A stretch of DNA of 64,000 bases from Pantoea phytobeneficialis. Lineage in GTDB: Bacteria; Pseudomonadota; Gammaproteobacteria; Enterobacterales; Enterobacteriaceae. Below the pieces are notes generated by a model. It saw only the letters and a list, made by a program, of their open reading frames with translations. It made no database searches and was not told the DNA's origin. Position 1 is the first letter of the stretch; every line of letters begins with the position of its first letter. Position numbers and translations under genes: made by a program. Location: assembly GCF_009728735.1 (NCBI RefSeq), contig NZ_CP024640.1:1-64000 (forward strand). The letters are read 5' to 3'. This document shows positions 8,540-17,440 of this stretch, one piece after another.

Positions 8540-9523
8540 TTACAGCCCCAGTTTGACCAGTTTTGGCAGGTTGGTTTTGTCCAGACTTTCGGTGTTGTTG
8601 CCGAGGATGGTGTGGGTCTGCTCATCGACCTTCACCTTGCCCAGACCTTCGATGGTCATGCCGTCGGTAATCGGTTGGTTTTTCTGCATCATGCCCGCAA
8701 GACGCACGAAGACTTCACCTGCCGTCATCGGGTTCCAGATGTAGCCACCTTTAATGGCACCACGGTTAACCAGCATCTGACCCTGCCCTGGGCTAAAGGC
8801 CCCGATCACGCAGACCTGGTCAATTTTGTTACGCGCCATCACCGCGCGACCGGCACCGATTGGCCCTTGTGAACCAAAGGCGATGATACCTTTCAGATCC
8901 GGGTATTTAGACATCACTTCGTTGGTGGTACGGATGGAGTCATCCAGTGATTCGCCAACGCCAAACTTGTCGCCAACCATCTGCATTTTCGGGAAATGGG
9001 CTTTTTGATACGCCACGGCGGAATCCACCCAGGCGTTGTGCAGCGGCACCGTCAGGCCGCCCATGTAGGCGACATATTTGCCCTCGCCGTGCATGCATTC
9101 GGCCAGCGCCTTCATATGGTTTTCGCCGTGGGTTTTGGCATCGACCAACTCAAAGTCCCAGTTGGCGTACTTCTGATCCGGCGATTCATGCACCAGCACG
9201 CGGATACCAGCATCACGGGCGCGTTTCAGTACCGGCTCCAGCACTTTCGGGTCATTCGGTACCACGCCGATGATGTCAACTTTCTGCGCAATCAAATCTT
9301 CAATCGCCCTGACCTGTAACGCCGGGTCAGCCGAGGTAGGTCCAACCATCCAGGCATCGATCCCCTCCTTGGCCGCTTCGCTCTTGATGCCCGCTTCCAT
9401 CGCGTTAAACCACGGAATGCCGCCCACTTTGACCACGATCCCCATGCGCAGCTTGTCAGCAGCATGGGCGGTGGTGGCAGCAAACAGCGCCAGCAGGGAA
9501 CAGGCGATAAATGTTTTTTTCAT
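8540..9523 (-). CDS. Periplasmic sugar-binding protein of the ABC importer
   Basis: 327 residues with a clear signal peptide (MKKTFIACSLLALFAATTAHA, cleavage before AD). The mature domain is a Peripla_BP_4 fold: MGIVVKVGGIPWFNAMEAG near the start, then IDLIAQKVDIIGVVPNDP-like and YVAYMGGLT segments. Overall layout resembles LsrB/RhaS-type proteins more than ribose-binding RbsB. It sits first after the regulator gene (four-base gap), as expected for the most abundantly needed component. The ligand is unknown; allose/allulose or another rare sugar is inferred from the enzymes downstream. Confidence 0.88.
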   Translation of the reverse strand: MKKTFIACSLLALFAATTAHAADKLRMGIVVKVGGIPWFNAMEAGIKSEAAKEGIDAWMVGPTSADPALQVRAIEDLIAQKVDIIGVVPNDPKVLEPVLKRARDAGIRVLVHESPDQKYANWDFELVDAKTHGENHMKALAECMHGEGKYVAYMGGLTVPLHNAWVDSAVAYQKAHFPKMQMVGDKFGVGESLDDSIRTTNEVMSKYPDLKGIIAFGSQGPIGAGRAVMARNKIDQVCVIGAFSPGQGQMLVNRGAIKGGYIWNPMTAGEVFVRLAGMMQKNQPITDGMTIEGLGKVKVDEQTHTILGNNTESLDKTNLPKLVKLGL

Positions 9524-9527
9524 AGGG

Positions 9528-10367
9528 TTAAATATCCTGAGAGTTCATTAATTGCATGGTATTCTGGCGTTGTGAACAATCGATAATATTGACGCCGTTC
9601 CAGGCCAGTTCCTGTTGTAATTCTTTATCTTTCATACTGTCGGTAATTAAAAAATCCACTTCACGGTAATGGCAGATTCTGGCAAAAGATGGCCGAAGGA
9701 ATTTCCCCGCATCAATAAGCAGATATTTTCTTTCTGATGCCATCAGCATTTGTTGTTTTAGATGTGCGTTATTTTCGTTCGCCGCACGTAAATATCCGTC
9801 ATTGCCCAGGCTGCTACAGGAGAAAAATATTTTGTTGATTAAATAATCTTTCAGCGGCTGCTCGGCAACGATGCCATTAAAATCTTCATTGTGATCGGAA
9901 TACTCTCCTCCCAGGCAGATGGTGCGGATATGGCCTTTGGCGGCCAGTGTCTGCACGATACGTAGCGAGTTAGTCAGCACCGTCAGTTCGATGTCTGGCA
10001 ATTGTCGGGCCAAAAACCAACAGGTGGTACTGCTATCCAGCAATATACAGTCGCCCGGCGTGATAAAATCGAGCGCTCTTTTAGCAATTAATGTTTTCGC
10101 CTGAGTATTCTCATTCATGCGCAGGCGAAATGTAGATTCATACTCGTTCGGTTTATTATTTTTTCCTGCCAGATTCCCCTGGTGTTTCTGCGCCATCACC
10201 GCACCGCCGTGACTGCGTTGTAATAATCCTTTTTTTTCTAACTGAGATAAATCCCTGCGAATGGTTTCCTGAGAAACCCGACAAAGTTTAACCAGCTCAA
10301 CCACCAATACCCGACCATGTAAATTTAATTCCTCCATGATCTGACGGTGACGTTCAATCGGTAACAT
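9528..10367 (-). CDS. DeoR-family transcriptional regulator of the sugar operon
   Basis: 279 residues from the ATG at 10367, chosen because GGAGGTCACC sits directly upstream; in-frame starts at 10385 and 10427 lack this. The N-terminal DeoR helix-turn-helix is clear (RHRQIMEELNLHGRVLV...VSQETIRRDLSQLEKKGLL). A C-terminal DeoRC sensor domain follows, with the sugar-phosphate-binding DSSTTCWFLARQLP and VLTNSLRI motifs. It is the first gene of its own target operon, four bases before the binding-protein gene. It probably responds to a phosphorylated sugar intermediate and binds the repeats at 10601-10635. Confidence 0.9.
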   Translation of the reverse strand: MLPIERHRQIMEELNLHGRVLVVELVKLCRVSQETIRRDLSQLEKKGLLQRSHGGAVMAQKHQGNLAGKNNKPNEYESTFRLRMNENTQAKTLIAKRALDFITPGDCILLDSSTTCWFLARQLPDIELTVLTNSLRIVQTLAAKGHIRTICLGGEYSDHNEDFNGIVAEQPLKDYLINKIFFSCSSLGNDGYLRAANENNAHLKQQMLMASERKYLLIDAGKFLRPSFARICHYREVDFLITDSMKDKELQQELAWNGVNIIDCSQRQNTMQLMNSQDI

Positions 10368-10600
10368 GGTGACCTCCGATGCCATTAAGTTAGTGGATTC
10401 GACCGGTGCAAAATGTGCACCAGGCAAAAGTGTCAGGCAGCGCTTTTACCGCCACCAAAAAAGTGACTTTTATTGAAGAAAAAATGAAACGAGGCGTTAT
10501 ATTCATTTAGCAACGCGACCTTTATCACAAATAACGACGGTTTTAAGAAAAAAACACAATAAATCACAACGCGGAGAAATAGTTTTAATATGAAACTATC

Positions 10601-10635
10601 ATGACCGACTATGACCGTTTATGTGTGGATGACCG
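10601..10635. promoter_or_regulatory. Three ATGACCG direct repeats upstream of the deoR-type gene
   Basis: ATGACCG occurs at 10601, 10611 and 10629; the last two share ATGACCGTTT. They lie in the 680-bp AT-rich region upstream of the sugar operon. DeoR-family repressors often bind clustered direct repeats, so these are operator candidates. Confidence 0.45.
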
Positions 10636-10917
10636 TTTTGCGAACAAAAGCATACTTCGGAAATAAATAAACCCGACGAGGAGATTTGCGTTAAGTGGGG
10701 AAAAAAGAATGGAATGATGAGAATGATTGTTGCTCAATCTTTTTGACACAACACCGACGGTTGAACCATTAGCGACAATCCTGTGACAACGGCATAAGAA
10801 CCTACCGCACTGAATGGCGCTAAATCATAGCCCAGGCTATTATCAAAAGTAATGGATTCCTCCAACTGACTGCACAAGGCGACGTCCCAAACTCAGAACA
10901 GCAGCAGAAAGGAAAAT

Positions 10918-10980
10918 ATGCTGGTCGCCCTGAAGGCAGTTCGCACCATTATCTGTGTCGTTATCTTCCTGATGAGATGA
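10918..10980 (+). CDS. Possible 20-residue hydrophobic leader or toxin-like peptide
   Basis: An AGGAAA Shine-Dalgarno-like sequence precedes an ATG that opens a 20-codon frame (MLVALKAVRTIICVVIFLMR, then TGA). The C-terminal half is strongly hydrophobic and rich in Val, Ile and Leu. A weak GC hairpin and seven T residues follow. The layout fits either an attenuation leader peptide for the gene at 11051 or a small membrane peptide of the type I toxin kind. No known family was recognised, and a chance ORF is possible. Confidence 0.35.
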   Translation: MLVALKAVRTIICVVIFLMR

Positions 10981-10993
10981 TGCGCTAACTAAA

Positions 10994-11027
10994 ACCTCGC
11001 CGATTAACGTCGGGGCTTCGTTTTTTT
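10994..11027 (+). terminator. Possible attenuator/terminator after the small ORF
   Basis: CCTCGCCGA and TCGGGG pair imperfectly (one mismatch or bulge) around TTAACG, followed by CTTCG and seven T. It sits between the 20-codon ORF and the gene at 11051. Confidence 0.4.
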
Positions 11028-11050
11028 GCTCAGGAACTTTACATAAAATC

Positions 11051-11497
11051 ATGCCGTTGAAAGAAAGATTTATCCTTGTTAAACCTCAGAATGAATTGGT
11101 GTCGCAGTACAACAATGTTGTTGAATTTGCCATCAACCATGCCAGCCAGTCCGGACGTAATGTCAGGATTTGCGTGCCAAACAAATCTTCCCCAATCTGT
11201 GAAGATTTTCTCAGTCAGGTGTTTGACGGGCAAATTTACCGCGCGATGCGTAATAAAAAACAACTGATCTCATCAGGCGTTAAGATTGGTTTGTTCTCAA
11301 GTCAGACGCTCAGGAAAGAACATATCCTACTGGACGCTGTTTATCTGGTGACGTTTCCCAACGCGGAGCTGTTGAATGTCATTGAATCACACGGTCGTAA
11401 AGCCACGGTGATTGTGTTCGGTACCCTTGATGGCGACACCGACGTGTTGGATAGCTGGGCACAACGTTATCAACCTAAACCCATGAATCTGGCATAA
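11051..11497 (+). CDS. Hypothetical protein
   Basis: 148 residues, soluble, no signal peptide. No family was recognised. The sequence alternates beta and helix-like stretches (RFILVKPQN; RNVRICVPN; VKIGLFSS; AVYLVTFPN; KATVIVFGT), suggesting a small Rossmann-like or nucleotide-binding fold; this is a visual impression. The nearest purine-rich RBS candidate (AGGAAC) is unusually far from the ATG. The gene stands alone between a possible attenuator and a perfect convergent hairpin. Confidence 0.6.
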   Translation: MPLKERFILVKPQNELVSQYNNVVEFAINHASQSGRNVRICVPNKSSPICEDFLSQVFDGQIYRAMRNKKQLISSGVKIGLFSSQTLRKEHILLDAVYLVTFPNAELLNVIESHGRKATVIVFGTLDGDTDVLDSWAQRYQPKPMNLA

Positions 11498-11520
11498 AAA
11501 CGGTGTTTACCGGCAGGTAT

Positions 11521-11550
11521 GATGCGATATTCAGCGTGCGATATCGCATC
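11521..11550. terminator. Perfect 10-bp inverted repeat between convergent genes
   Basis: GATGCGATAT and ATATCGCATC flank a 10-base loop between the gene ending at 11497 and the acyl-CoA synthetase gene ending at 11562 on the other strand. It is a likely bidirectional transcription stop, although no T-run is attached. Confidence 0.6.
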
Positions 11551-11561
11551 ACCCGCGCTGG

Positions 11562-13232
11562 CTATGCCGTAAGCATCCGGCGTAGAAACTTTCCCGAAAA
11601 CGTTTTCGGCAATGAACGGCGGAAATGGATTTTTCTTGGCAAGGCAAACCGGCCACAACGACTGACCAACCGTTCACGTATCTGCTGTTTCAACATCCCT
11701 TCCTGCTGCACGGTTAACCCCTCGGTGACAACAAACAAAGCCACCATTTCGCCCAGTAAATGGTGCGGCGTACGGGTGGCGACGACTTCAATAATACCCG
11801 CGATACCAGCCAGAGCATTTTCCACCTCGGCTGTCGCCAGACGTTTACCGCCGATATTGATCACATCATCCATCCGTCCCTGAATGACGATGCTGTCGTT
11901 TTGCCGTACCGCACAATCATGCGTGGCGTAAAACCACCGCCCATCACGCCGCAGCCAGTAACGTTGATCATGTTGTGTGTCGTCCTGCCATAGGGTCGAC
12001 ATTCCCCCTGGCCCAAGGGTGTCCTTAATCACCAGCATACCCGCCTGCCCCGGCGTGCAGGACTCACCGCTGGTGGCATCAACAATGTCCACCGCGCGCG
12101 TAAATACCGGCGCTAAACCGCTGCCGGTGCCTGCCAGCAACGGCCAGCCAGATTCAGTCTGCCAGTAGTGATTTTCACAGGTAACGCCCATCCCGCGGGT
12201 GACCCAGCTGTGGGTCGCAGGATCCAGCGGTTCCCCCGCAAGATAGAGAGAACGCAGCGATGCCAGACTGGCATGGGGTTTTCCCTGCTGCCGTGCCAGA
12301 CGAATCGCCCCGGCGATGGTCAGCATACGGGTGATCCCCAGCTCCGCCACCATCTGCCACCAACTTTCTCCAGGGGTATTGACCGTACTGGCCTCGTACA
12401 TCACCGTGGTGATCCCCGCCAACAACGGCGCGTAAATACCGTAGCTGTGGCCCGTGACCCAACCCACATCCGCAGTGGTAAAGAAGATCTCATCATCCTG
12501 AACATGAAACAGATGTCGGAGGCTGGCCAGCAAAGCCACCGCATAGCCGCCGGTATCCCGCACAATCCCCTTTGGTGCCCCGGTGGTGCCGGAGGTAAAC
12601 AACAGATGTGAGGGCTGAGAAGACTCCAGCCAGACGCAGGGCACGACACAACCGATATGCTGTGCCAGTGCCTGGGTAAAGTCCGGGGAATAGCAATCCA
12701 CCGCCCGTAAGGTGGCGCTGGCTGTCGGGATCGACGGTAATTCCTGACGGCCACGGTGTTCGCTGCAATGCAGCAGCAGCGCAGGCTGACAAGCAACGAC
12801 ACGTTGCGCCAGCGCATCGCTGGTCACGCCCGAATAGACCACCACATGCACTGCCCCTAATCGGGCACAGGCCAGCATGGCAACGGCAGCCAACGGCGTC
12901 ATCGGCAGCACAATCATTACCCGGTCACCCTGACGGATCCCCCAGCTGATCATCAGGTGGCTTAACGCATTCACCTGTTGCCATAACTCATGGTAGCTGA
13001 GTCGCTGCGTCGCTCCCCGGTAGTCACGCTGGATAATCGCACAGCGATCGCCTTTTTCCGCCAGATGACGGTCCAGCGCGTTATAACTCAGATTGGTACG
13101 CCCGCCAGGAAACCAGCGGCAACGTGGCCCACCGTCGATCTCTTCTACCACGGAGGTGAAATCCTGCTGCCAGTCGAGACGCTGCGCCTCCTGTTGCCAG
13201 AAAGCCGCGTCATTAACGGTGATCGTGGACAT
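11562..13232 (-). CDS. Acyl-CoA synthetase (acetyl/propionyl-CoA synthetase-like AMP-forming ligase)
   Basis: 556 residues from the ATG at 13232 (GGAGGGTG upstream), overlapping the flavoprotein gene by 20 bases. It is an ANL-superfamily enzyme: LLFTSGTTGAPKGIVR phosphate loop, ADVGWVTGHSYGIYAPLL, YWQTESG adenylation motif, RMDDVINIGGKRLAT hinge, and the catalytic lysine in PKTFSGKFLRR. Length and motifs are closest to PrpE/AcsA-type enzymes, though shorter. It would activate a short carboxylic acid, possibly the acid released by the nitrilase. It is the promoter-distal gene of the Nit1C operon and is not part of the usual core set. An acyl-CoA synthetase is also known in the aldoxime-nitrile cluster of Pseudomonas chlororaphis. 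Confidence 0.88.
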   Translation of the reverse strand: MSTITVNDAAFWQQEAQRLDWQQDFTSVVEEIDGGPRCRWFPGGRTNLSYNALDRHLAEKGDRCAIIQRDYRGATQRLSYHELWQQVNALSHLMISWGIRQGDRVMIVLPMTPLAAVAMLACARLGAVHVVVYSGVTSDALAQRVVACQPALLLHCSEHRGRQELPSIPTASATLRAVDCYSPDFTQALAQHIGCVVPCVWLESSQPSHLLFTSGTTGAPKGIVRDTGGYAVALLASLRHLFHVQDDEIFFTTADVGWVTGHSYGIYAPLLAGITTVMYEASTVNTPGESWWQMVAELGITRMLTIAGAIRLARQQGKPHASLASLRSLYLAGEPLDPATHSWVTRGMGVTCENHYWQTESGWPLLAGTGSGLAPVFTRAVDIVDATSGESCTPGQAGMLVIKDTLGPGGMSTLWQDDTQHDQRYWLRRDGRWFYATHDCAVRQNDSIVIQGRMDDVINIGGKRLATAEVENALAGIAGIIEVVATRTPHHLLGEMVALFVVTEGLTVQQEGMLKQQIRERLVSRCGRFALPRKIHFRRSLPKTFSGKFLRRMLTA

Positions 13233-14478
13233 AAACACCCTCCGCATGCGTGGCTTGCAGCGGGTGTGCGGCAATGGCCTCTGCCAGCCAGGCCGCATCT
13301 TCCCCTACCCCCTCAAAACGGCCGGAACCCCATGTCCACAACCAGGGCAAGCCAAGGAAATAGAGGCCCGGCTGTACCGAAACACCCCGGCTATGCAGGG
13401 GATAGCCGTTATCATTAAATGCAGGCGCCTCGATCCAACTGAAATCGGTGTGAAAACCGACCGCCCAGATAATGGCTGAGATAGCGGTCAGATCAATGCA
13501 GGTGGCGGGATTCTCCGGTTGCCACAGCGGTTGATAGCGTGCCTCTTCCGGTGCATCGATACCCTGTTCTGCAATCCAGACATCAATGCTGTCTTTGATT
13601 TTTTGCGAGGTCGCATCCGCGCCGTCAAGATTCTGTTGCAGGTCATCAGCGGTCAGTAACACGCCATCGCCATAACCCAGCAGACGGCCATAAAGCTGCA
13701 TGCCTTGTAACGCAAAGGCGCGCAGGTCGATATCACGTCCACCATCACGTCCGGTGACATAGTGGTTGGTCTTGCGTCGCGCATCTTCGCCGAGTGGATG
13801 ATCATCCACCGTCAACCGGTAATGGCCCATATCATCCAGCCAGTCCACCACGTCACGCCCGCGATAGAAACGCGCCACACGCGGTGCACTTCCCACACAC
13901 AAATGGACGCGGCGACCAGCCAGATGCAGATCTTCAGCGATTTGCGCACCAGATTGCGCTGAACCGACCACCAGCACCTCGCCTGCCGGCAGTTGCTGCG
14001 CCGATTTATAGTTGGCGGAATGCACCTGCATGATATGTGCGGGCAGCTCTGCGGCAATCGCCGGGAAGCGTGGACGATGGTAGTTACCGACGGCAACCAC
14101 CACCTGATCCGCGCTAAATTCACCTGCCGAAGTATGCAGCAGGAAGCCGCCATCGGTTCTCACTACCCGCAGTACATTGACCCCTTCACGCAGCGGCGCG
14201 TCAAAGCTCCGCGCATAACGTTCGACATAATCGACGATCTCATCGCGCAGCATAAAGCCGTGCGGATCGTCACCGTCATAGGGAAAACCGGGCAGTTTGC
14301 ATTGCCAGTTCGGCGTCACCAGACAAAAGTTGTCCCAACGCTGCTCTCGCCACGCCCAGGCCAGACGGTGACGTTCCAGCACCAGATGACGGATATTTTT
14401 TTGTGCCAGGTTCCAGCTCATGGCGAGACCGGCCTGCCCGCCGCCAATAATGACGACAGGATAATGGTTGTTGTTCAT
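13213..14478 (-). CDS. MSMEG_0569-family flavin-dependent oxidoreductase (Nit1C)
   Basis: 421 residues. The N-terminal FAD-binding VVIIGGGQAGLAMSWNLAQ and an internal NAD(P)H-binding VVGSAQSGAQIAEDL identify a CzcO/flavin monooxygenase-like enzyme. The context pins the subfamily, which belongs to the conserved nitrilase cluster. It probably oxidises a nitrogen-containing intermediate in the cytoplasm; the substrate is not known. It lies 17 bases after the MSMEG_0570-type gene and is overlapped by the acyl-CoA synthetase gene. Confidence 0.9.
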   Translation of the reverse strand: MNNNHYPVVIIGGGQAGLAMSWNLAQKNIRHLVLERHRLAWAWREQRWDNFCLVTPNWQCKLPGFPYDGDDPHGFMLRDEIVDYVERYARSFDAPLREGVNVLRVVRTDGGFLLHTSAGEFSADQVVVAVGNYHRPRFPAIAAELPAHIMQVHSANYKSAQQLPAGEVLVVGSAQSGAQIAEDLHLAGRRVHLCVGSAPRVARFYRGRDVVDWLDDMGHYRLTVDDHPLGEDARRKTNHYVTGRDGGRDIDLRAFALQGMQLYGRLLGYGDGVLLTADDLQQNLDGADATSQKIKDSIDVWIAEQGIDAPEEARYQPLWQPENPATCIDLTAISAIIWAVGFHTDFSWIEAPAFNDNGYPLHSRGVSVQPGLYFLGLPWLWTWGSGRFEGVGEDAAWLAEAIAAHPLQATHAEGVYVHDHR

Positions 14479-14495
14479 GGTTTTCTCGCTGGTTA

Positions 14496-14786
14496 TCAGG
14501 CCGGGACGGGAGTGATCTTTTCGACAATGACCTGCTGCTCGACCCCGAACTGCCGGGCTTTTTGCACGATCACCGCTGACTGATCCTGGGCGCTAGAACA
14601 GAAATAGCCGAATTTCGCTTTCACCCGCTCACTGGCCTCGTCGAGGGCGCGGGTGGTGATAGTCACGAATTCTTCCAGAGCATAAGGATGGTTAACCTCC
14701 AGGTGCTTCTCAATCGCGGTGGAGGGGGAGTAGCAGGTATCTTTGCTGCCGTCAGGCCAGCAAACGACAAAGTGCATAGCAGGCAT
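14496..14786 (-). CDS. MSMEG_0570-family small protein (Nit1C, nitrogen starvation response type)
   Basis: 96 residues. It begins MPAMHFVVCWPDGSKDTCYSPSTAI, as in this family, and has no membrane segment. Its function is unknown even in characterised clusters. It lies in the fixed position between the AIR-synthase-like gene and the flavoprotein. A second in-frame ATG at residue 4 could also serve as start. Confidence 0.85.
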   Translation of the reverse strand: MPAMHFVVCWPDGSKDTCYSPSTAIEKHLEVNHPYALEEFVTITTRALDEASERVKAKFGYFCSSAQDQSAVIVQKARQFGVEQQVIVEKITPVPA

Positions 14787-14800
14787 GATGTCTTCCTCTG

Positions 14801-15760
14801 TTAACAGGTCATCCCGGTGAGGGATTGTTGTGTAAGATCCCAGTAGCAGGCGTGCTGCTGCCGGAAATGCAGGTCGAGCTTTCTGTGCGGGGTGAAACGA
14901 CCCACCGCTGCACAGGCGATGTCACAGCGGGCAAAGCGCTGTTGTACCGCCTCGCGATGTTCTTCCTCCACCGCCAGCAAAAAACCAAAGCTGGGAAAGG
15001 CGCACAGCCACTGCTCCAGCGTGACATCTGGCGGTATCGGGATCTGATCCAAATCCAGTTCAGCGCCCAGACCACAGCTTTCCAGCATCATCACCAGAGT
15101 CCCGGTCAGACCCGCCTGGCTGATGTCTTTCGCGGCGTGGATTAACCCGGCTTCCGCCAGCTCGGGCAGCAATGACCAGGCCTGGCGCAGTGCCGCAGGA
15201 GACGCCTCGGTGGCGGCATCCCAGTTGTAACCGGGAGGATGCCAGCGTCCCTGAAGATTGATCGCTACCATCAACGTCTGACCCGATTGCACCGCAAAGC
15301 TACTGAGCGGGATGCGGGTTTCGCCCAAAATGGCCACCGCCAGTTGCGGCTGATCGCTACGCAAATTGGTATGCCCACCCACGATCGGCACCTGATACGC
15401 GCGTGAGGCCGCAGCCATGCCCTGTAAAATCTGTTCCGCATGGGGCAACGCGTCATCCCACAAAGCGTTCACCACCGCCAGGGGACGTCCTCCCATTGCC
15501 GCGATGTCGCTCAGATTCACCATCACCCCGCACCAGCCAGCGAACCAGGGATCATCCGCCACAAAACGGTTGATGAAGCCCTCCATCGCCAGCAACTTGT
15601 AGCCGTCGCCGTCAGGGATCAGCGCACAGTCGTCACCATTCGGGTTGGGATTCGGCCAGGCTTCCCGCAGTTGTTTTGCCACCTGCTGGATATCTCGCTT
15701 GTGTGCGATGCCGCTGAAGGTATGCAGGCGCTCAATCAGCGCCGGTAAACTCAGGTTCAT
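14801..15760 (-). CDS. Sll0787-family AIR synthase-like protein (Nit1C)
   Basis: 319 residues of the PurM/ThiL/SelD superfamily. Landmarks are the N-terminal PNGDDCALIPDGDGYKLLAMEGF (ATP/metal-binding aspartates), GVMVNLSDIAAMGGRPLAVVNAL, VPIVGGHTNL and the C-terminal AAKDISQAGLTGTLVMMLE. Family members bind ATP and activate oxygen or carboxylate groups. The gene overlaps the GNAT gene by four bases, so the two are likely co-translated. Confidence 0.9.
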   Translation of the reverse strand: MNLSLPALIERLHTFSGIAHKRDIQQVAKQLREAWPNPNPNGDDCALIPDGDGYKLLAMEGFINRFVADDPWFAGWCGVMVNLSDIAAMGGRPLAVVNALWDDALPHAEQILQGMAAASRAYQVPIVGGHTNLRSDQPQLAVAILGETRIPLSSFAVQSGQTLMVAINLQGRWHPPGYNWDAATEASPAALRQAWSLLPELAEAGLIHAAKDISQAGLTGTLVMMLESCGLGAELDLDQIPIPPDVTLEQWLCAFPSFGFLLAVEEEHREAVQQRFARCDIACAAVGRFTPHRKLDLHFRQQHACYWDLTQQSLTGMTC

Positions 15761-16323
15761 ACCGTCGCCCCCGTTAAAAAGGTTGGCATCTCCACAACCC
15801 GCCTGCGTGTCGCCGCGCTAATGACCATGCCGCTGAGGGGATCGTGACAGGGCGGGTAGAAGTTGAGGTCGGCCTGCATGCGTGCATGTCGCACGCCGCG
15901 CAATTCCAGCCAGTCCAGCGTGTGCCAGTGCATACGGCGAAACAGCGGTTCGTTTTGATGCTGTACCTGCGCATAAAATTCCCGACAGCCCAGCGCATGT
16001 GCGCTGCACACCGCCAGGCGGATCAACGTCGGGCCAAGCTGTCCCTGGCGACGGTAGTCGCTATCCACCGCCAGACGCGATCCCTGCCAGATGCCGGGAG
16101 CTGTCTCATGAATACGCACCGTACCGACCACTGCATCGTGCCACCCGCCAACACTGCCCAGCGCCACCAGCAGACGGGCATGGCGATCGATATCATCAAG
16201 ATCATGTCCGGCGAACAGCCCCTGCTCCTGGCAAAATACCCGCTGGCGCAACGCATAAGCCTGCTCCCGTTCCCACGGCAGCGTCACCCACTTGATGGTG
16301 TAACCCGCGTACTCGTTCATCAT
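15757..16323 (-). CDS. MSMEG_0567/Sll0786-family N-acetyltransferase (Nit1C)
   Basis: 188 residues with a GNAT fold; SRLAVDSDYRRQGQLGPTLIRLAV carries the acetyl-CoA-binding R/Q-x-x-G-x-G/L-type loop. It is also similar in layout to FemAB/autoinducer-synthase-like GNATs (YALRQRVFCQEQGLF near the N-terminus). It acts on an unknown amine in the Nit1C pathway. Eight bases separate it from the radical SAM gene. Confidence 0.88.
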   Translation of the reverse strand: MMNEYAGYTIKWVTLPWEREQAYALRQRVFCQEQGLFAGHDLDDIDRHARLLVALGSVGGWHDAVVGTVRIHETAPGIWQGSRLAVDSDYRRQGQLGPTLIRLAVCSAHALGCREFYAQVQHQNEPLFRRMHWHTLDWLELRGVRHARMQADLNFYPPCHDPLSGMVISAATRRRVVEMPTFLTGATV

Positions 16324-16330
16324 TCACTCC

Positions 16331-17440
16331 TTACGCCATCGCCTGCTCGAAGCTGGAAAGTGACGAGCAGGCACCGCAACGACCGCAACCCGCCTTGATA
16401 TCACTGGATCGCAAACGGGCCTGACTCAGCATCTGCCCCAACGGTTGCAGAATGGATGACATAAACTGGCTGTCGGGTGCCGGATGGTGTTCCAGGGGCG
16501 TGCCGCTGATCGGCACAAACGGCACGACGAATGGATAAACACCAAGCGCGATCAGGGTTTCCGACAGCGACAGAATCGCCTGGGGGGTATCGCCCAGTCC
16601 CGCGAGGATATAGGTACTGACCTGACCGCGACCAAACACCGCCACCGCCTCGGCAAACGCCTCAAGATATTGATCAACGCTGACCTGCGCCTTGCCCGGC
16701 ATAATGCGGGCGCGCACTGCCGGGGTTACCGCCTCCAGATGCATGCCGAGCGCATCAATCCCGGCATCTTTCATGCGCTGAAACCACTTCGCATCGCCAG
16801 GGGGTTCACACTGCCCCTGCAAAGGCAAATCCACGGCGGCTTTAATCGCCAGCGCACTTTCCACCAGAATGCGTGCACCGCGATCGCTACCGGATGGCGT
16901 GCCGGTGGTCATCACCATATGCTTGACGCCATCCAGCTCAACCGCCGCTTTCGCCACCTCGGCCAGTTGTTCCGGTGTTTTACGCGCAATGGTGCTGCCC
17001 GCCGCCAGCGATTGGCCGATGGCGCAGAACTGGCAAGCCTTCGCGCGATTTTCATAGCGGATGCAGGTTTGCAACACGGTAGTCGCCAGCACATCGGTGC
17101 CGTGTAACGTGGCGATCTGTGAATAGGGAATACCCTCCGCTGTCTGCCGTTCATAAAACCTGGGCTTATGGGCGATGCTGATTTCCCGCACCGGAATGGT
17201 GTTGTTGTAGAGCCGGGTGGCCCCGGACGTCTCATGCTTCACCTGCCACGGCGACTGACGGGCGGAATGGGTGTAGATCGGCACCATCACCGTCACGCCA
17301 TCAATGTTCATCGCCTGGTGGTCAGACGGCCCGGCACCACCATGACGACTGACATGCTCCTGCTGCGGGTTGATGACGTTGACCCCCTGGGTCAGTAACT
17401 CAGTGATCAGCTGCTGGCGAGTAGACGGAACGTTCTGCAT
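16331..17440 (-). CDS. MSMEG_0568-family radical SAM protein (Nit1C)
   Basis: 369 residues from the ATG at 17440, which has GGAGGAG upstream; an earlier in-frame ATG lacks an RBS. Three cysteines in a CX9CX2C arrangement (about C126, C136, C139) replace the usual CX3CX2C radical SAM motif. A further C-terminal CGRCGAC (about 352-358) may hold a second iron-sulfur centre. The [19 protein letters not shown] segment fits the SAM-binding glycine-rich region. The gene overlaps the nitrilase gene by 41 bases. The reaction is unknown. Confidence 0.88.
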   Translation of the reverse strand: MQNVPSTRQQLITELLTQGVNVINPQQEHVSRHGGAGPSDHQAMNIDGVTVMVPIYTHSARQSPWQVKHETSGATRLYNNTIPVREISIAHKPRFYERQTAEGIPYSQIATLHGTDVLATTVLQTCIRYENRAKACQFCAIGQSLAAGSTIARKTPEQLAEVAKAAVELDGVKHMVMTTGTPSGSDRGARILVESALAIKAAVDLPLQGQCEPPGDAKWFQRMKDAGIDALGMHLEAVTPAVRARIMPGKAQVSVDQYLEAFAEAVAVFGRGQVSTYILAGLGDTPQAILSLSETLIALGVYPFVVPFVPISGTPLEHHPAPDSQFMSSILQPLGQMLSQARLRSSDIKAGCGRCGACSSLSSFEQAMA

